Assembly: GCA_016648135.1 (NCBI GenBank)
Contig: JADDOH010001993.1
Location: 1-64,000 of the forward strand
DNA length: 64,000 nucleotides
Direction: 5' to 3'
Origin: Agrypnia vestita
Lineage: Eukaryota > Arthropoda > Insecta > Trichoptera > Phryganeidae
Each line of letters starts with the position of its first letter. Within the stretch, counting starts at the first letter, position 1. The notes beneath the pieces were generated by a model. The model worked only from the letters and a program-made list of their open reading frames with translations, was not told the origin of the DNA and searched no databases. Position numbers and translations under genes: made by a program. Below, one piece after another: positions 46,791 through 57,545 of the stretch.

Positions 46791-49329
46791 CACAATAATG
46801 AACAAACCTTACCTGTGACCATAATTGTGAAATGTATCCAAATGTAAAGATGATTCGTCCCATTAATCCCATTTACCAACTACCGTAACAATCAACACCA
46901 GTCATACAATCACGATCTCATCACTATCTGGGACAACAAGCATCGATAGTCATTGTGTTAATTTTGTGAATTAACACAACGAATAATTTTACCATTAAAA
47001 TTTTTCGAACTTGAAAAAAAGCGGTCAAAATTATATATTGTTTAAAAAATAGACACGTACAGAAGTAATGTATTTAATCCACGATAATTGGTGTAATTTT
47101 TCAGAAAAAGTTTTAAAACTTTTTCAGTTTTTGGTGCCAAATCGTTATTCGCCAGAAACAGTAATATTGAATTGTTGTCTAACAAATCACGTTATCTATT
47201 GAATTATTGTTCATCGTAAATGAGACCACCCTATCATGCTTTAGACATTTAAGATCTGACGAGCTTCTGGCAACTATTTTCTATTTAACAATGCCCCTAA
47301 GTGCTTTTCCAATATATATCCATGCATTTTAATTATAATACGCGTTTAAACCCCATACATATGGATTTTTTTTTAAATTAACTGTTCCACATTACATTGC
47401 ATTGTAAAGTAACAAAAATATTATACTTATATTTAAGTATCGAGTGCAAAAAATTAACCATACTGAATTTTTTCCGAGCCTGAGACGACGTAGATATAAT
47501 AATTTGTTTTTAAAATATTTAAATTCAACAGCTCGACAAACGATCTAGAACCTCGAATAAATACTTATCGAATATTTTAAATACTTAAGTATTCCATACT
47601 ACATAAGTGTACATATGTAAGTATTTCAGTCCAACTAGCTATTATAGCTATTATAGCTATTATAGCATTAAAAAGAATGTGCGCAAAAAATATGTGTGTT
47701 GTTACGATGCAAAAAAGTGAATAACCTTTTTTAAACTAAAAAATAAATATTTATTTGGAATATCATATTAAGGCTTGTAATACGAGCTTGCCAGGCAACT
47801 TTTCCCCGCTTTCTTCTTATCGGACAAAGCTAGGGAGTGGTCTTTTGATTGTGGTCGACCTATAACAATTTTGTAAAATCGCTTCTACCCAAGTTAGTTG
47901 AATTCATTACAAAAAACATAAATTGTTTGCTGCACAAGAGTGATGGATATATTTTTTGTGATAATGTGAAGATATGAATATAAGAGTATATGATATGAAT
48001 AGATATTTTCATTTTTGTATATGATTTAATAAGAGACATTATTTATATGATATAGTAACGCGTGGTAGGTAGATGTATTCATTTTTTCAGAATAAAAACT
48101 TAAAATACAAGTTTATTTTCTGAATTCTCTGTTAAAAATATGAAAATCTTATGTAGAATAGATGACAAATTTATATGATACGCACACAATTATACTCCAA
48201 AATGAAAGAGAGAATACGGAGGAGTAAAGAAAGTAAAGAGAACATAAAGAATGATATCTCGATACATTAATAAAAATGTAATAATGACTATATTCCATAA
48301 CTGTAATATTATGATAAAGTACCTATGTATCGAACATAATATTTTTTTAAGCTTTTCGTTTCAAACGTTGTATAGAGTTTTATATATATTTTCTAATAAG
48401 GAAAACCTGCCAAACGAAGAATAAAATTTTCACTTAAAAATATCAACTTTTAAAATAAAATGTCACAGTATAACTCAGATTAGTGAGAAAATAATGTTAG
48501 ACTTGATCCTGATTACAATATAAGACAGGCCGATTGAAAAAATGTTAATTTTTATTATTATTCACACACTCTCAAATCCAGTTACAAATAAATTGAGATG
48601 TATCTAACGTTTGAGTAGTTAAACACAAAGGATTACTTATACCATAAGCACAGTATTCAAGGCCTAAAGAACTCCTCTGTCAAAAGTTTATTCATTCATA
48701 GCATCTGAAAATTAATATAAGAAATGTGTTTCAAGAAACATGATATTTCAATTAAGTACTATTAGATGTAGAAATAATTTCTTACAATAATATGTGAAAA
48801 TAGATCATTAAAAACATCATATGTTTCTCTACAGATCTACTTCCTTAAGGTTTAGTACTTCAGATCCCGCTAGCTTTGGTCTGAGTGCCACTTTAACTTA
48901 CCTGGATATCTTTGCTGTTACATTTTCTGCTGTGGTTCTCCATATTAGTTCATCACCTGCGTTCTTCACAGCCAAATCTTATTGATTAAGCCCCGTCTCT
49001 CGGAAGACTATCCAACTTCTCCAATGTTCATTCATAGTCACTGATTTTATTTACTGATTTCGCAGACCATAGATTTCACATACATGTGTCTTGGTTGAAT
49101 CATGTCAGTCATTTTACATTTTAATCTTCATCATACATGTCCTTTAATATCCAACACCTTACATCGCTTACATGATTACAGTTGTACCTGAACTCCAACG
49201 GAATTGACTTGATTGTTATGAAAATGTCATCTACGTTTATATATCTTTATAGTGATTAACTACATTGTAACTTTGCTTGTGATTGTAAGTGATTGATGGT
49301 AGACTAGAAACCTCATAACTTTTCTTAAT
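46791..49329. other. AT-rich region, mostly nothing recognised
   Basis: About 2.5 kb. A 10-bp tandem repeat 'tagctattat' lies at 47637-47668. Around 47545-47640 'cctcgaataaatacttatcg' resembles the ends of the hAT-like element at 53414, but no partner end was found. 48893-48975 (minus) may be a tiny LINE C-terminal relic. Confidence 0.4.
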
Positions 49330-49915
49330 TTTAATTACATTACAATCATCGATAAAATCTTATACCAATCACAGTCATAATAACGATTTAGCTCATCACT
49401 ACCTGTTTTAAATACCAAATTCACATGTTCTGAGTGGTTTCATACTTCGTTTTCGTTTCATTTTGTAACTTCATTAAAGCAATTATGGCCATGAAGTTGC
49501 CGTTAAATGATTATTGGTACTTGAGTAATCAATCGCTAGTATACTAGAAACAAAACCTCTATCTGTTACATCTCACTTACCAATCAACGTTACAATCTTA
49601 CATCAATCACAGTCATAATAATGATGTAGATCGTCACTTCTTCCTTTGTATACCAAATACACATGGCTGATATTCTCTCTGGATTCTTCATGCTCTATCA
49701 CACTCACCTGAAGTTTTGGCCATGAAGTTGGCGACAAATGATTATTATTATGAATAATTAATTACTAGTACACTATGTTACACTCATACACAGTCATAAT
49801 AATGATTCAGATCATCACTTCATCTTTTTTACACAAAATACACATGACTGATGTTCTCTCTGGATTTTCATGTTCTATTTGACTCACCTGAAGTTTGGCC
49901 ATGCAGTTGCCCTCT
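49330..49915. repeat. Three decayed tandem copies of a segment of about 200 bp
   Basis: Three successive stretches (about 49345-49560, 49570-49770, 49790-49915) share 'cacagtcataataatgat', 'atacacatg', and 'ttggccatgaagttg' or close variants. The second and third contain, on the minus strand, 'caaaacttcag' or 'caaacttcag' directly before GTGAGT, like the donor sites of the two exons just upstream (minus sense). This suggests repeated duplication of an exon end. Confidence 0.65.
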
Positions 49916-49979
49916 TCCACGTGTTGCCCGCTTCGACCCGAGCCCTACCCATCAACACTACCACCCGAGGCGCACTCAC

Positions 49980-50090
49980 CTCGTAGTCCATGTAGTCGCC
50001 GTACCCAATGTGGTTGCACGTGCAGGAGCAGGGACACGGCTGCAGCTGCAGCTGGTCCAGCTCCAGGTCCATGTCCAGAGCGCTGTCCAT
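49980..50090 (-). CDS. Candidate alternative first coding exon B (partial gene)
   Basis: On the minus strand an ATG at 50090 opens 37 codons, starting 'MDSALDMDLELDQLQLQ' and ending 'CTCNHIGYGDYMDYE'. The exon closes in phase 0 at GTGAGT (49979-49974), a consensus 5' splice site. It closely parallels exon A 32 bp upstream: same layout (acidic Leu/Gln-rich start, Cys-rich CxCxCxC-type middle, then CNHxGYGxYMDY) and same phase. The encoded peptide is cytosolic-looking, with no signal peptide. I do not recognise the gene. The acceptor exon is not visible. The conserved pair argues for coding function. Reading through the donor gives a further 40 codons of unconvincing protein. Transcript data are lacking. 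Confidence 0.5.
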
Positions 50091-50121
50091 GCCCGCGCGG
50101 TCACGGCCCGCCGCCACTCAC

Positions 50122-50223
50122 CTGGTAGTCCATGTAGTTGCCATATCCCATGTGGTTGCAGGTGCAGGCGCAGGACTGGATGTGCTGCCGGAGCTCGAGC
50201 TCCACTTCCCAAGGGCTCTCCAT
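50122..50223 (-). CDS. Candidate alternative first coding exon A (partial gene)
   Basis: On the minus strand an ATG at 50223 (context gggaggg-ATG-G, good for initiation) opens 34 codons, starting 'MESPWEVELELRQHIQS' and ending 'CACTCNHMGYGNYMDYQ'. It ends in phase 0 exactly at GTGAGT (50121-50116). Exon B downstream encodes a related peptide; identical residues cluster in C-x-CTCNH-x-GYG-x-YMDY. Two adjacent exons with the same phase and donor, each with its own ATG, look like alternative first exons from alternative promoters or alternative splicing of one gene. The region is strongly GC-rich, unlike the rest of the window. Function unknown. Confidence 0.5.
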
Positions 50224-50690
50224 CCCTCCCGTCACGTGCCCCGCGCCCCCCCGCCCGCTCCGAGGCGGCCCATCACACGCCGGCCGGGCCGAGCAACTGG
50301 TGCGGCGGCATCGCGAGGCACTCCACCGGGCTAAGACGACACTGTCAATCCAAAGACCGCGACAGTCCTTTCAAAACACACGCATTTTTAAAAATATTGA
50401 TAGAACCACACCAGCACACTGAACAATTTTTTTTTTTTCGGTTTCTCGAACACAATTTTTATTTTTTTATAAATCCGAACTAACTGCCGTCGCGGACGAG
50501 AGGTTCCGGGCGTCGAGTGGAAGGCTCGCGCGCGCTGCTCGGAGGCTCGGCATGGCGGCCGCGGTGCGCTGCTCACGGCAGACTGGCGGAGGCTCCGCAG
50601 CATCCCCCGCCCGCCCCGCCGCGCGCCAAGGCCTCCGGTGTTGCCAGCGCGGCGGGATTCTGGCGCAGCGGGAAATGAGTAAAACCGAAT
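50224..50690 (-). promoter_or_regulatory. CpG-rich 5' region of the exon A/B gene
   Basis: GC-rich blocks at 50224-50345 and 50490-50665 flank an AT-rich patch with a T12 run at about 50427. They hold CACGTG (about 50233), 'atggcggccgcgg' (50551) and several GC boxes. The position directly upstream (minus sense) of exon A suggests a promoter/5' UTR. Frames on either strand here (plus 50008-50334, 50552-50794; minus 50388-50603) are compositional. Confidence 0.45.
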
Positions 50691-50721
50691 CGGACTTTTC
50701 TTTAACGTTTTATTATTTAAT

Positions 50722-50866
50722 ATATATTATAGATGTCTCACAAAGACGATACTGTATTATTTTAAGGGAGAGTAGGTATAGAAGTCTTTTTTGAGTGGCC
50801 ATAGGACTTAAGACCTATCGTACGGTTGGCTTAGATGATCACTTTACATATATGTAACGTTTTATT
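50722..50866 (+). repeat. Family B dispersed repeat
   Basis: Plus-strand 'gatgtctcacaaagacgata', 'taagggagagtaggtataga', 'gtggccataggactta', 'cctatcgtacggttggctta' and 'gatcactttacatatatgta' match the minus-strand copy at 13373-13512. Confidence 0.85.
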
Positions 50867-51418
50867 TTATTTTTTTATTTTAACAACGCTAAATATTGTA
50901 AATTCAATAGACAAATGTGGACAAATGTACCATGAAAAAATAATTAATTTATATATATTAAAAAAAACACATTCTTATTGCGAAGTTGCTATTTCAGAAC
51001 AAAGTTCTGTGAATTATTAAATAATTTTTATTAATCAATTAGAAAAAATCAAATTAACAAAAAATATTTTAATTAATTTCTGGCGTCCTCTAGCGGTAGA
51101 TACGCGAAGGTATTCCTGACTATTGCATTATAAAAATATCGTGTTTTATTACAGAAATAAGATTTTACTTCACAGACACGACAAAATTTTTAAAAATTCA
51201 TCTATTATAAAAAATGCATCATCTTTACTAGGAGATTTAATTTTATAATAATAAATATACCTTTATTAGTGTAAATGTGTGTCTTAGATAGTCGTGAGTG
51301 GGGACATTCTTAGGCTGTGACTCATTTCTCTCTCCAAAAGATCTACATATTTGTACCACATTATATAATTTTATATTGCATTGTCATAGGAAATATACAG
51401 ATATTGAAAGTTTGTGAG
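50867..51418. other. AT-rich region, nothing recognised
   Basis: No gene supported. Confidence 0.4.
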
Positions 51419-51610
51419 CTGAAGCACCCTGAAGATGCCTGTTATGATTCAGGCGATGAGTGATAATAGATATTATATATATATATATATAGCTATAATA
51501 TATATATATATATATCTAAGATATATATAGATATATATATATATATTATATATCGGTCTGATGTTATATTGTAGATGTCTCACAAAGACGAAACTGTATT
51601 TTTTTAAGGA
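51419..51610 (+). repeat. Hammerhead-like remnant, TA microsatellite and family B piece
   Basis: CTGAAGA at 51429-51435 is followed by a perfect stem gcctg/caggc with an 8-base loop (51437-51454), then GATG instead of GAAA. Next, 51469-51556 is an interrupted (TA)n microsatellite. 51571-51610 repeats the start of family B. Confidence 0.75.
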
Positions 51611-51659
51611 AGATTTTTTTTTATTTTATATTTTGTATATTTTGTAAAAACCCATAATG

Positions 51660-52062
51660 GCGTGAAATAAATAAGTATTGCGGCTGGTTCTTTCGCGCTG
51701 CGGGATGTGACATTCTTTTTACTTTGCGCATGCGAAAATAGTATCGCTTCTAACGCGCGTATGCGCCTATTTTTTTTAAATGTGTTCTCATTCGCACCCT
51801 GGCGCGGTCGCAGACTCGCCACATTCGGCGAGATTTCCCCGCGCCGCTCGGCCACCCCGCGAGTTTTCTCCGGGGCTGGCTGCGGTTGCCTAGCAACCCG
51901 CCCCCGCCCCCCACCGCGCGCGCACGCACACCTGCAGGCGGTCTATTTACATTGCCGGGACGAAAGGTGATGATGGCTCCGACAGAAAGTTGGAGTAAAC
52001 ATTCCGAGAGACGGAAAAGTGGAAAGTGGGCGGCGGGGGGGGCGAGGGGGGACATGTGAAGA
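51660..52062. promoter_or_regulatory. CpG-rich block with an RFX-type X-box
   Basis: The GC-rich segment contains GTTGCCTAGCAAC (51885-51897), a match to the X-box consensus GTNRCC-(N)-RGYAAC bound by RFX factors, which in animals mark ciliary gene promoters. CRE/E-box-like words and CG repeats surround it. The first part (51680-51771) is itself related to a repeat at 55022-55172, so part of the island may be transposon-derived. No exon could be supported on either strand. Confidence 0.4.
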
Positions 52063-52409
52063 CCCCGTGGCAAGAAGCTGTTAACTGACATTCGAGTCGT
52101 TTTGAGATAATTAGACATTTGCATTTCGCCTTTGAAAAATATGTTTTATTGCTAATTCGATATTAATTTTTATTGATTTATGTCACTAAAATACGCATTT
52201 TTGCACAAAAAAATAAAAATATACTAATTTTTCCTAAAAAAATGTATTTAGCAACCATTTTTTCGCCTCTGGAACTCTTTTTTAATAGACTTAATAACAC
52301 TTTTTTAAAATTGGTATAACACGAACATCAAAACAACCCTTCAAATGCTATCCGATTTCACTATCAATTATTCAAAATTACAAAATTAATTAATTAATAA
52401 TACAAAATA
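52010..52409 (+). repeat. First unit of a 400-bp tandem duplication carrying a MITE fragment
   Basis: 'gaaaagtggaaagtgggcgg' with a G-run and 'ggggggacat' begins both this unit (about 52010) and the next (about 52410). Each is followed by the AAGACCCC MITE. Here the MITE stops after about 345 bp ('taataatacaaaatat'), where the duplication restarts. Confidence 0.8.
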
Positions 52410-52457
52410 TAGAAAAGTGGAAAGTGGGCGGCGGGGGGAGGGGAGGGGGGACATATG

Positions 52458-53158
52458 AAGACCCCGTGGCAAGAAGTTGTTAACTAACATTCAAGTCATT
52501 TTGAGATAATTAGACATATGCATTTCGTCTTTGAAAAATATGTTTTAGTGCTAATTCAAGATAGATTTTTATTGATTTATGTCACTAAAATATCAAAAAA
52601 GTATTTACAAAGTAAAAAAAACTCATTTATGCACAAAAAAATAAAAATATAATAATTTTTCCTAAAAAAATGTAGTTGACAACCATTTTTCGCCTCTGGA
52701 ACTCTCTTTTAATAGAGTACCACCTTTTTAAAATTGGTAAAACACGAACATCAAACAACCCTTCAAATATTATCCATTTTTACCACCCATTATTCAAAAT
52801 TACAAAATACCTGGCATGTTAGTTAATAATACAAAACATGATATGTACCGTTTAAAATTATTGAAAAATAATATATAAGTACATATTATAATCAAATTAA
52901 AAGGCGTGTTAATTTTAGAATGATGGCATGAACATGTTATTTATTGAAGATAACATGTTCTTTCCATTAGTAACTGATTTCATTTTTATGAAAAAGTGTA
53001 GTTAACATGTTCATCCCTATGATTTGAACATGTTATAATTATTTTTAAATTCTGAACTGATTTCCAATGGAAAGAGCGTACATTATTTAGTTTAGACTTA
53101 TTAACTCATTTTTGACAAAAATGTTAGTTAACAACTTTTTGCCATGCCATGGGGTCTT
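52458..53158 (+). mobile_element. Complete MITE with AAGACCCC ends (701 bp)
   Basis: Left end AAGACCCCGTGGCAAGAAG and right end CCATGCCATGGGGTCTT are inverted repeats over about 33 bp, with 'gttgttaactaacat' / 'atgttagttaacaac' inside. Internal 'aacatgtta...taacatgtt' words form nested stem-loops. Related copies are at 5820-6541 and 52063-52409. The superfamily is not assigned, because the target duplication is unclear. Confidence 0.82.
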
Positions 53159-53405
53159 TATATTCAAACTTTGGGTTTCAAATCGACGGATAAAATTAAT
53201 AGCGGCAATCAGAGTCGAGCAGAAATAAAAGTTAAAGGCGCCCCCACCGCGGAGTTGGCAATCTTTAAATTATTTGACTCGAGTGGATGATCGTGAATTT
53301 GACTTGCAAACTATCTTAAGGCGCGTCGGAGGTGAAATTTTGCTCATGCTACTTTATTTTAACATTATTACCGGTTTTAATCGATGTCGATGCTGCACCA
53401 ATTGG
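53159..53405. other. Unannotated spacer
   Basis: No feature supported; the short 78-codon frame at 53274-53510 is not credited. Confidence 0.4.
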
Positions 53406-53413
53406 TATTCATC

Positions 53414-54140
53414 TAGAGCCTCCAATACGAATATTCGAACATTCGAACCTCGAATACATTCACCTGTTTTTAAGTATTCGTTATTCGAATACTTAAAAAA
53501 GTATTCGTAAGGTATTCGCTTATATTTATATTATAAAATTTTTAATATATTTCCAAACGAAACAAAGGTTTACGAACCCTGAAAGTCATTTGCAACGGAT
53601 TAAAGTCATTTCAGGTATACCGCTAAGGGCTATATAATGAAGTCGGGCGTCTTTTCATTTTCCTTTTTTTTTAAAGTCATGCTTATCTTTATACTTTTAT
53701 TACAATAAGCACTTATGTTCAAAACACTTTGTTTTGTCGGCTTTCTATTATTCTTTTGTATTAAGCTTTCATAAATATTTGAGCCGACAAACAAGAAGTT
53801 ATATACAAAATAATTTTCAAAAAACTTGCATGTTGGGTGTGAGATATGAAGTAGGTAATATAAACAAATCTAAAATTTAGTCAGTTATCGAGATATTTTT
53901 TTTGTGGTTTTTTTAAATTTGTATTTCTTAATTCAGCATTATTTTTCAATATATTTTTTTGTTGTTTTTTTATAACATGCAATAATTGTGTTTTTTTTTT
54001 AAATATATAGAATGTATTTATCATCCGAAGTAAATTATTCCTTTCTTAAAAATTTTACGAATATATTCGAATATTCGAATATATTATCATTAACTATTCG
54101 ATATTTGAATAATTGAAATCACGAATATTTGGTGGCTCTA
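53414..54140. mobile_element. hAT-like non-autonomous element (727 bp)
   Basis: The ends TAGAGCCTCCAATACGAATA and TATTTGGTGGCTCTA are inverted repeats. Flanking octamers TATTCATC (53406-53413) and CATTAATC (54141-54148) match at 6 of 8. Subterminal regions are full of 'tattcgaata'-type palindromes, plausible transposase-binding repeats. No transposase frame. Confidence 0.7.
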
Positions 54141-54148
54141 CATTAATC

Positions 54149-55021
54149 TCTTTACCGGGATAGAACACGGGTAATTAATCTGTAGATATCTTCTCAAATG
54201 GAATAGACACATCATAGAACTGGTAAAAAGATTAAGGAATATATCTACATATTCGTTAGACTAAGGAATGTTTTAAATGAAAATTATTAATAATGTTTAT
54301 TACGCCATTGTTCACTCTCTACTCCTATTCGGTATTATCAGATGAGGATGTTGTTAAAAAAAATTGAAACTCAGTAAAAAATATCACAAAGGTTCATCAT
54401 TAAAGTGATACTGATAAAAAATCTACATTTTCAAGAAAAGATCTTTTAAAATTGTTTCCAGTACCAAACTTGGATGATATTTTCAAGCAAGTTTCCGTAT
54501 TGAAAATATGCATAGAAAAAACCTTACAAAGAACCAGGAATATTTCAAGCTTATGAGAAAACAAAACCAATTTTTAATGCCTAAATTTAAAAAAAAACCC
54601 AAATGTAAAACCACTATATTTATAAATCCATTAACTGCTACAATAATTAACCTATCGAGATACGCTGCATCAGTAACTTCTCAGAGCAAATCAAAAATAT
54701 TAAAATCTTCCTACAATCAAACTTAAATTCATAAATCATTTAAACCTATAGCTTTTTTCAAAACACTTCAATACTTCATTATCAAATTACCTATATTACC
54801 GTTTTATTAAAGGACTCGCTATATATAATAATAACCTATATATAATAATAAGAACTGAGGCTCCCTCATCAGACTCAAGAGCTTCTCTTCACTGATGAGG
54901 TCTACAAGACTACAAAGTATTAAAAAAAACATCAATTTGATATGTAAATATATAGAATTGTATTTGTACCATATACTAAATAAATATAAATAAATTTTTA
55001 AAATCTCTCAAATTTTTAGTT
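54149..55021. other. AT-rich region, nothing recognised
   Basis: A 72-codon Lys/Asn-rich frame at 54508-54726 has no recognisable domain. 'cctatatataataata' is duplicated at 54815-54850. Confidence 0.4.
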
Positions 55022-55172
55022 CTGCGGCTGGTTCATTTCAATAGTTCAGTATTCTCGTTCAAATATTTCTGCGTTTTGTTGTTTTTAATCGGTTGGTCTG
55101 TGAGAAGTGAGGCGTTGTTTATTTTATGTATGCGAAAAAAGTATAACTTCTAACGTGCGTACACGCACCCAA
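55022..55172 (+). repeat. Repeat H, related to 51680-51771
   Basis: Shares 'tgcggctggttc', 'atgcgaaaa', 'agtat' and 'cttctaacg' in order with the start of the GC-rich block at 51.7 kb. Confidence 0.6.
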
Positions 55173-56599
55173 ATTTTATCTGGAAACAATTTTAGCAAAA
55201 CGCTAAAATTTGTAACGAAAATACGAGATATAAATGCCTCCGTCGACGCCTGCTTGCTGCTTGTCTGTGACCTTGAACTAGAACTAGTTTGACGCTTGTA
55301 GGGTAAGCAACATATAAGTGAGTTAACTGTTTAACTTGAGGGGATAATAAATATTATTTTTGTGTACATTTGAACAATAGGGTAATTTCAAAATTTTTTT
55401 AGTATAAAAATCATACTTTTGGTTTAGAAAACACGTTTATGAAAAATATTTTTTAAATGTGTATATTATTATTAAAAAACGATCTTGAAACTCACGAAAA
55501 AAACGCTAATTTTCGCAATTGATGTTAAGCATGAATTTTTATGTCATCTGACGTTTAACACGTTAAAGCATATTCGCGTATTTAGACTTTAATTCGTTTT
55601 TTTACAAAACATGCCGGTTTTTTTGTATAGTGCGTTCACAATGTCAGGAAAAAAGTTTTGTAGATATTATGTGGTACCCAAAAGGAGAAACTCATTCCTG
55701 AAAACAGAAAAATAAATCCAACATTAAGGCATCAATTTTCGGTAAGTTACCAGATTTTCCTTGTGAAAATCCATCGTCCATTATTTTAAATGTGTTCGTA
55801 GGTAGTAATTTTATTAAAATAGGTATCAAACACGACAAAATCTATATAAAAACCATGCAAACACCAATAAAACAAAGCGATGACGAATAGTGACCATAGA
55901 AAATAAACAAATTACAGTGACAAATACCATAGATCACAAATGGTTTATGTATAATTAATGCTTAACGTCACGACCAATCATATCGCGTTTTAATGGAATC
56001 GTATTTTTTAAGATTATTATTATTTTAAAAATTATGAATAAAAACATCATCCCACACCATCCATACTGAGTTACAAAACATAATTTATTTTTCTAAATCT
56101 ATTTAATATATTTTCATACATATTTGTAAAATGTGAAATTACCCTATTAAGCACTGGATTATTCACGATTCCCTCGGCCCCCCAATAATAAACATTTTTT
56201 TAAAGCAATCCGCGAATAAAGTTGTGTTGTATCGGCGTTGCGTGCTTTCATTTACAATTTTATACAAAATTACATTTAAATATTACTTGAGAAAATGAAA
56301 AAAATATTTCTTGATTTACTCATTAATTTTTTCATACGTAAAATAATAAAAGGAATATTATAAATAATTGTGTATAATGCTGAGCAATCTCTTCCTTACA
56401 AATGATATTTTGAAATTTCTAATCTAAATGTAAAATAATTTCTTTCTTTTCTATTTTTTCTACTTGACAGTGTAGTAGATAGAATCTTTCTTAAAAAGGT
56501 CACTAACATCGTTTTGTCATGAAGAACATCTGAGCAAGTGAAGGAATATATATGACGTTCATTTCGTACATATTCTGTAGAATCTGCAAAAAATCAGTA
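55173..56599. other. AT-rich region, nothing recognised
   Basis: No gene or repeat partner supported over 1.4 kb. Confidence 0.4.
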
Positions 56600-56604
56600 T
56601 TGAA

Positions 56605-57235
56605 AAGTTTCATCATCATTCTTGGCACTACAACCCTTGGTGGGTCTTGGCCTCCTCAATAATTTTCCTCCACTCATCTCGGTCTAGTGCTAGCTCTCTC
56701 CAGTTTCGAAGCTCTAAGGCAGAGATATCTTTGAGGACGTTGTCACTCCATCTTAGTTTTGGCCTTCCTAAGCTCCTTCGCCCTATTGGCCTTGAGTTCA
56801 GCAGGGACTTTGGTGCTTGATGCTCGGACATTCTCTACACATGACCCAGCCACCGAAGTCTTCCCAGTTTTATAAATTTTGTGACGTTTGGCTCCTTAAA
56901 TATAGTACAGAGCTCATTGTTGTAACGTCTGCGCCAAAGTCCATTTTCTAGAACCGGTCCAAAGATACCCCTCAAAATGTTCCTTTCAAAAACGTCCAGT
57001 GCTCGCTCATTCCTCTTAGTTAGTACCCACGTCTCAGCTGCGTACGTGAGCGCTGGCCTTATAATCGTTTTGTACACTAATATCTTTGTGTTTCTGGACA
57101 GCAGTCTGTATTTTATCTGCTTTTGTAGGCGGAAAAAACAGCGATTTGCGCTCACTATGCGCTTCTGGATCTCCTCTGTAGTATTATTGTTGCTTGTTAT
57201 CAGGGATCTTAGGTATATTAATCTTGGTTGAAATT
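56605..57235 (-). pseudogene. RTE-like LINE reverse transcriptase, C-terminal part
   Basis: Two minus-strand frames cover the C-terminal half of an RTE-like reverse transcriptase. From about 57231, 'TTEEIQKRIVSANRCFFRLQ', 'YKTIIRPALTYAAETWVLTK', 'ALDVFERNILRGIFGP' and 'IKLGRLRWLGHV' appear, ending at a stop at 56833. The next frame reads 'PIGRRSLGRPKLRWSDNV' and 'LALDRDEWRKIIEEAKTHQG', the normal C-terminus. The 3' end on the minus strand is a GATGATGA-type simple tail. Catalytic palm and endonuclease are missing (5' truncation). This is the best-preserved LINE piece in the window, with a single in-frame break. Confidence 0.9.
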
Positions 57236-57354
57236 GAAAAGTTTAATTTTCCTTAAGTTTATACTTTGTTTTTTAAATTACCTGAAGATATAGAGTGAAT
57301 TGGACGATTTAAAACAGTTAAACGATGAAAGAATTTTTCCAGATTCGACGCGAT

Positions 57355-57545
57355 GTATACGTATGGGCCGTCAATATGAGGCGAGTAATGAGGGCATCAG
57401 AAATAGAGAAAAACCGCGAAAGACCTGACATGATCATATAAACCAAATTTTAGAAATGGGATAGCATGGTGAAAAGCACCAGCAACTGAAAAGCACTTTG
57501 TACGAAAGTGGACAAGGCAATAGTTGTGCGCCAGAAAAGAAAAGT
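57355..57545 (+). pseudogene. LINE C-terminal relic
   Basis: Broken frames read 'NREKPRKT', stop, 'HDHINQILEMG' and 'KHQQ', like 'RGRPRKTWHDHI.QILEMRG' of RTE/CR1-like C-termini. It is on the opposite strand to the neighbouring fragment and strongly decayed. Confidence 0.55.

Noticed and set aside
48893..48975. Possible minus-strand exon ending at a GTAAGT donor
   Set aside because: The frame stops at the donor itself (TAA) and its residues (KNAGDELIWRT) look like a LINE C-terminus; too short to call either.
49851..50483. 210-codon plus-strand frame over the exon pair
   Set aside because: Pro/His/Arg-rich antisense of the minus-strand exons; the minus-strand reading has paired ATGs, donors and a conserved core, this one does not.
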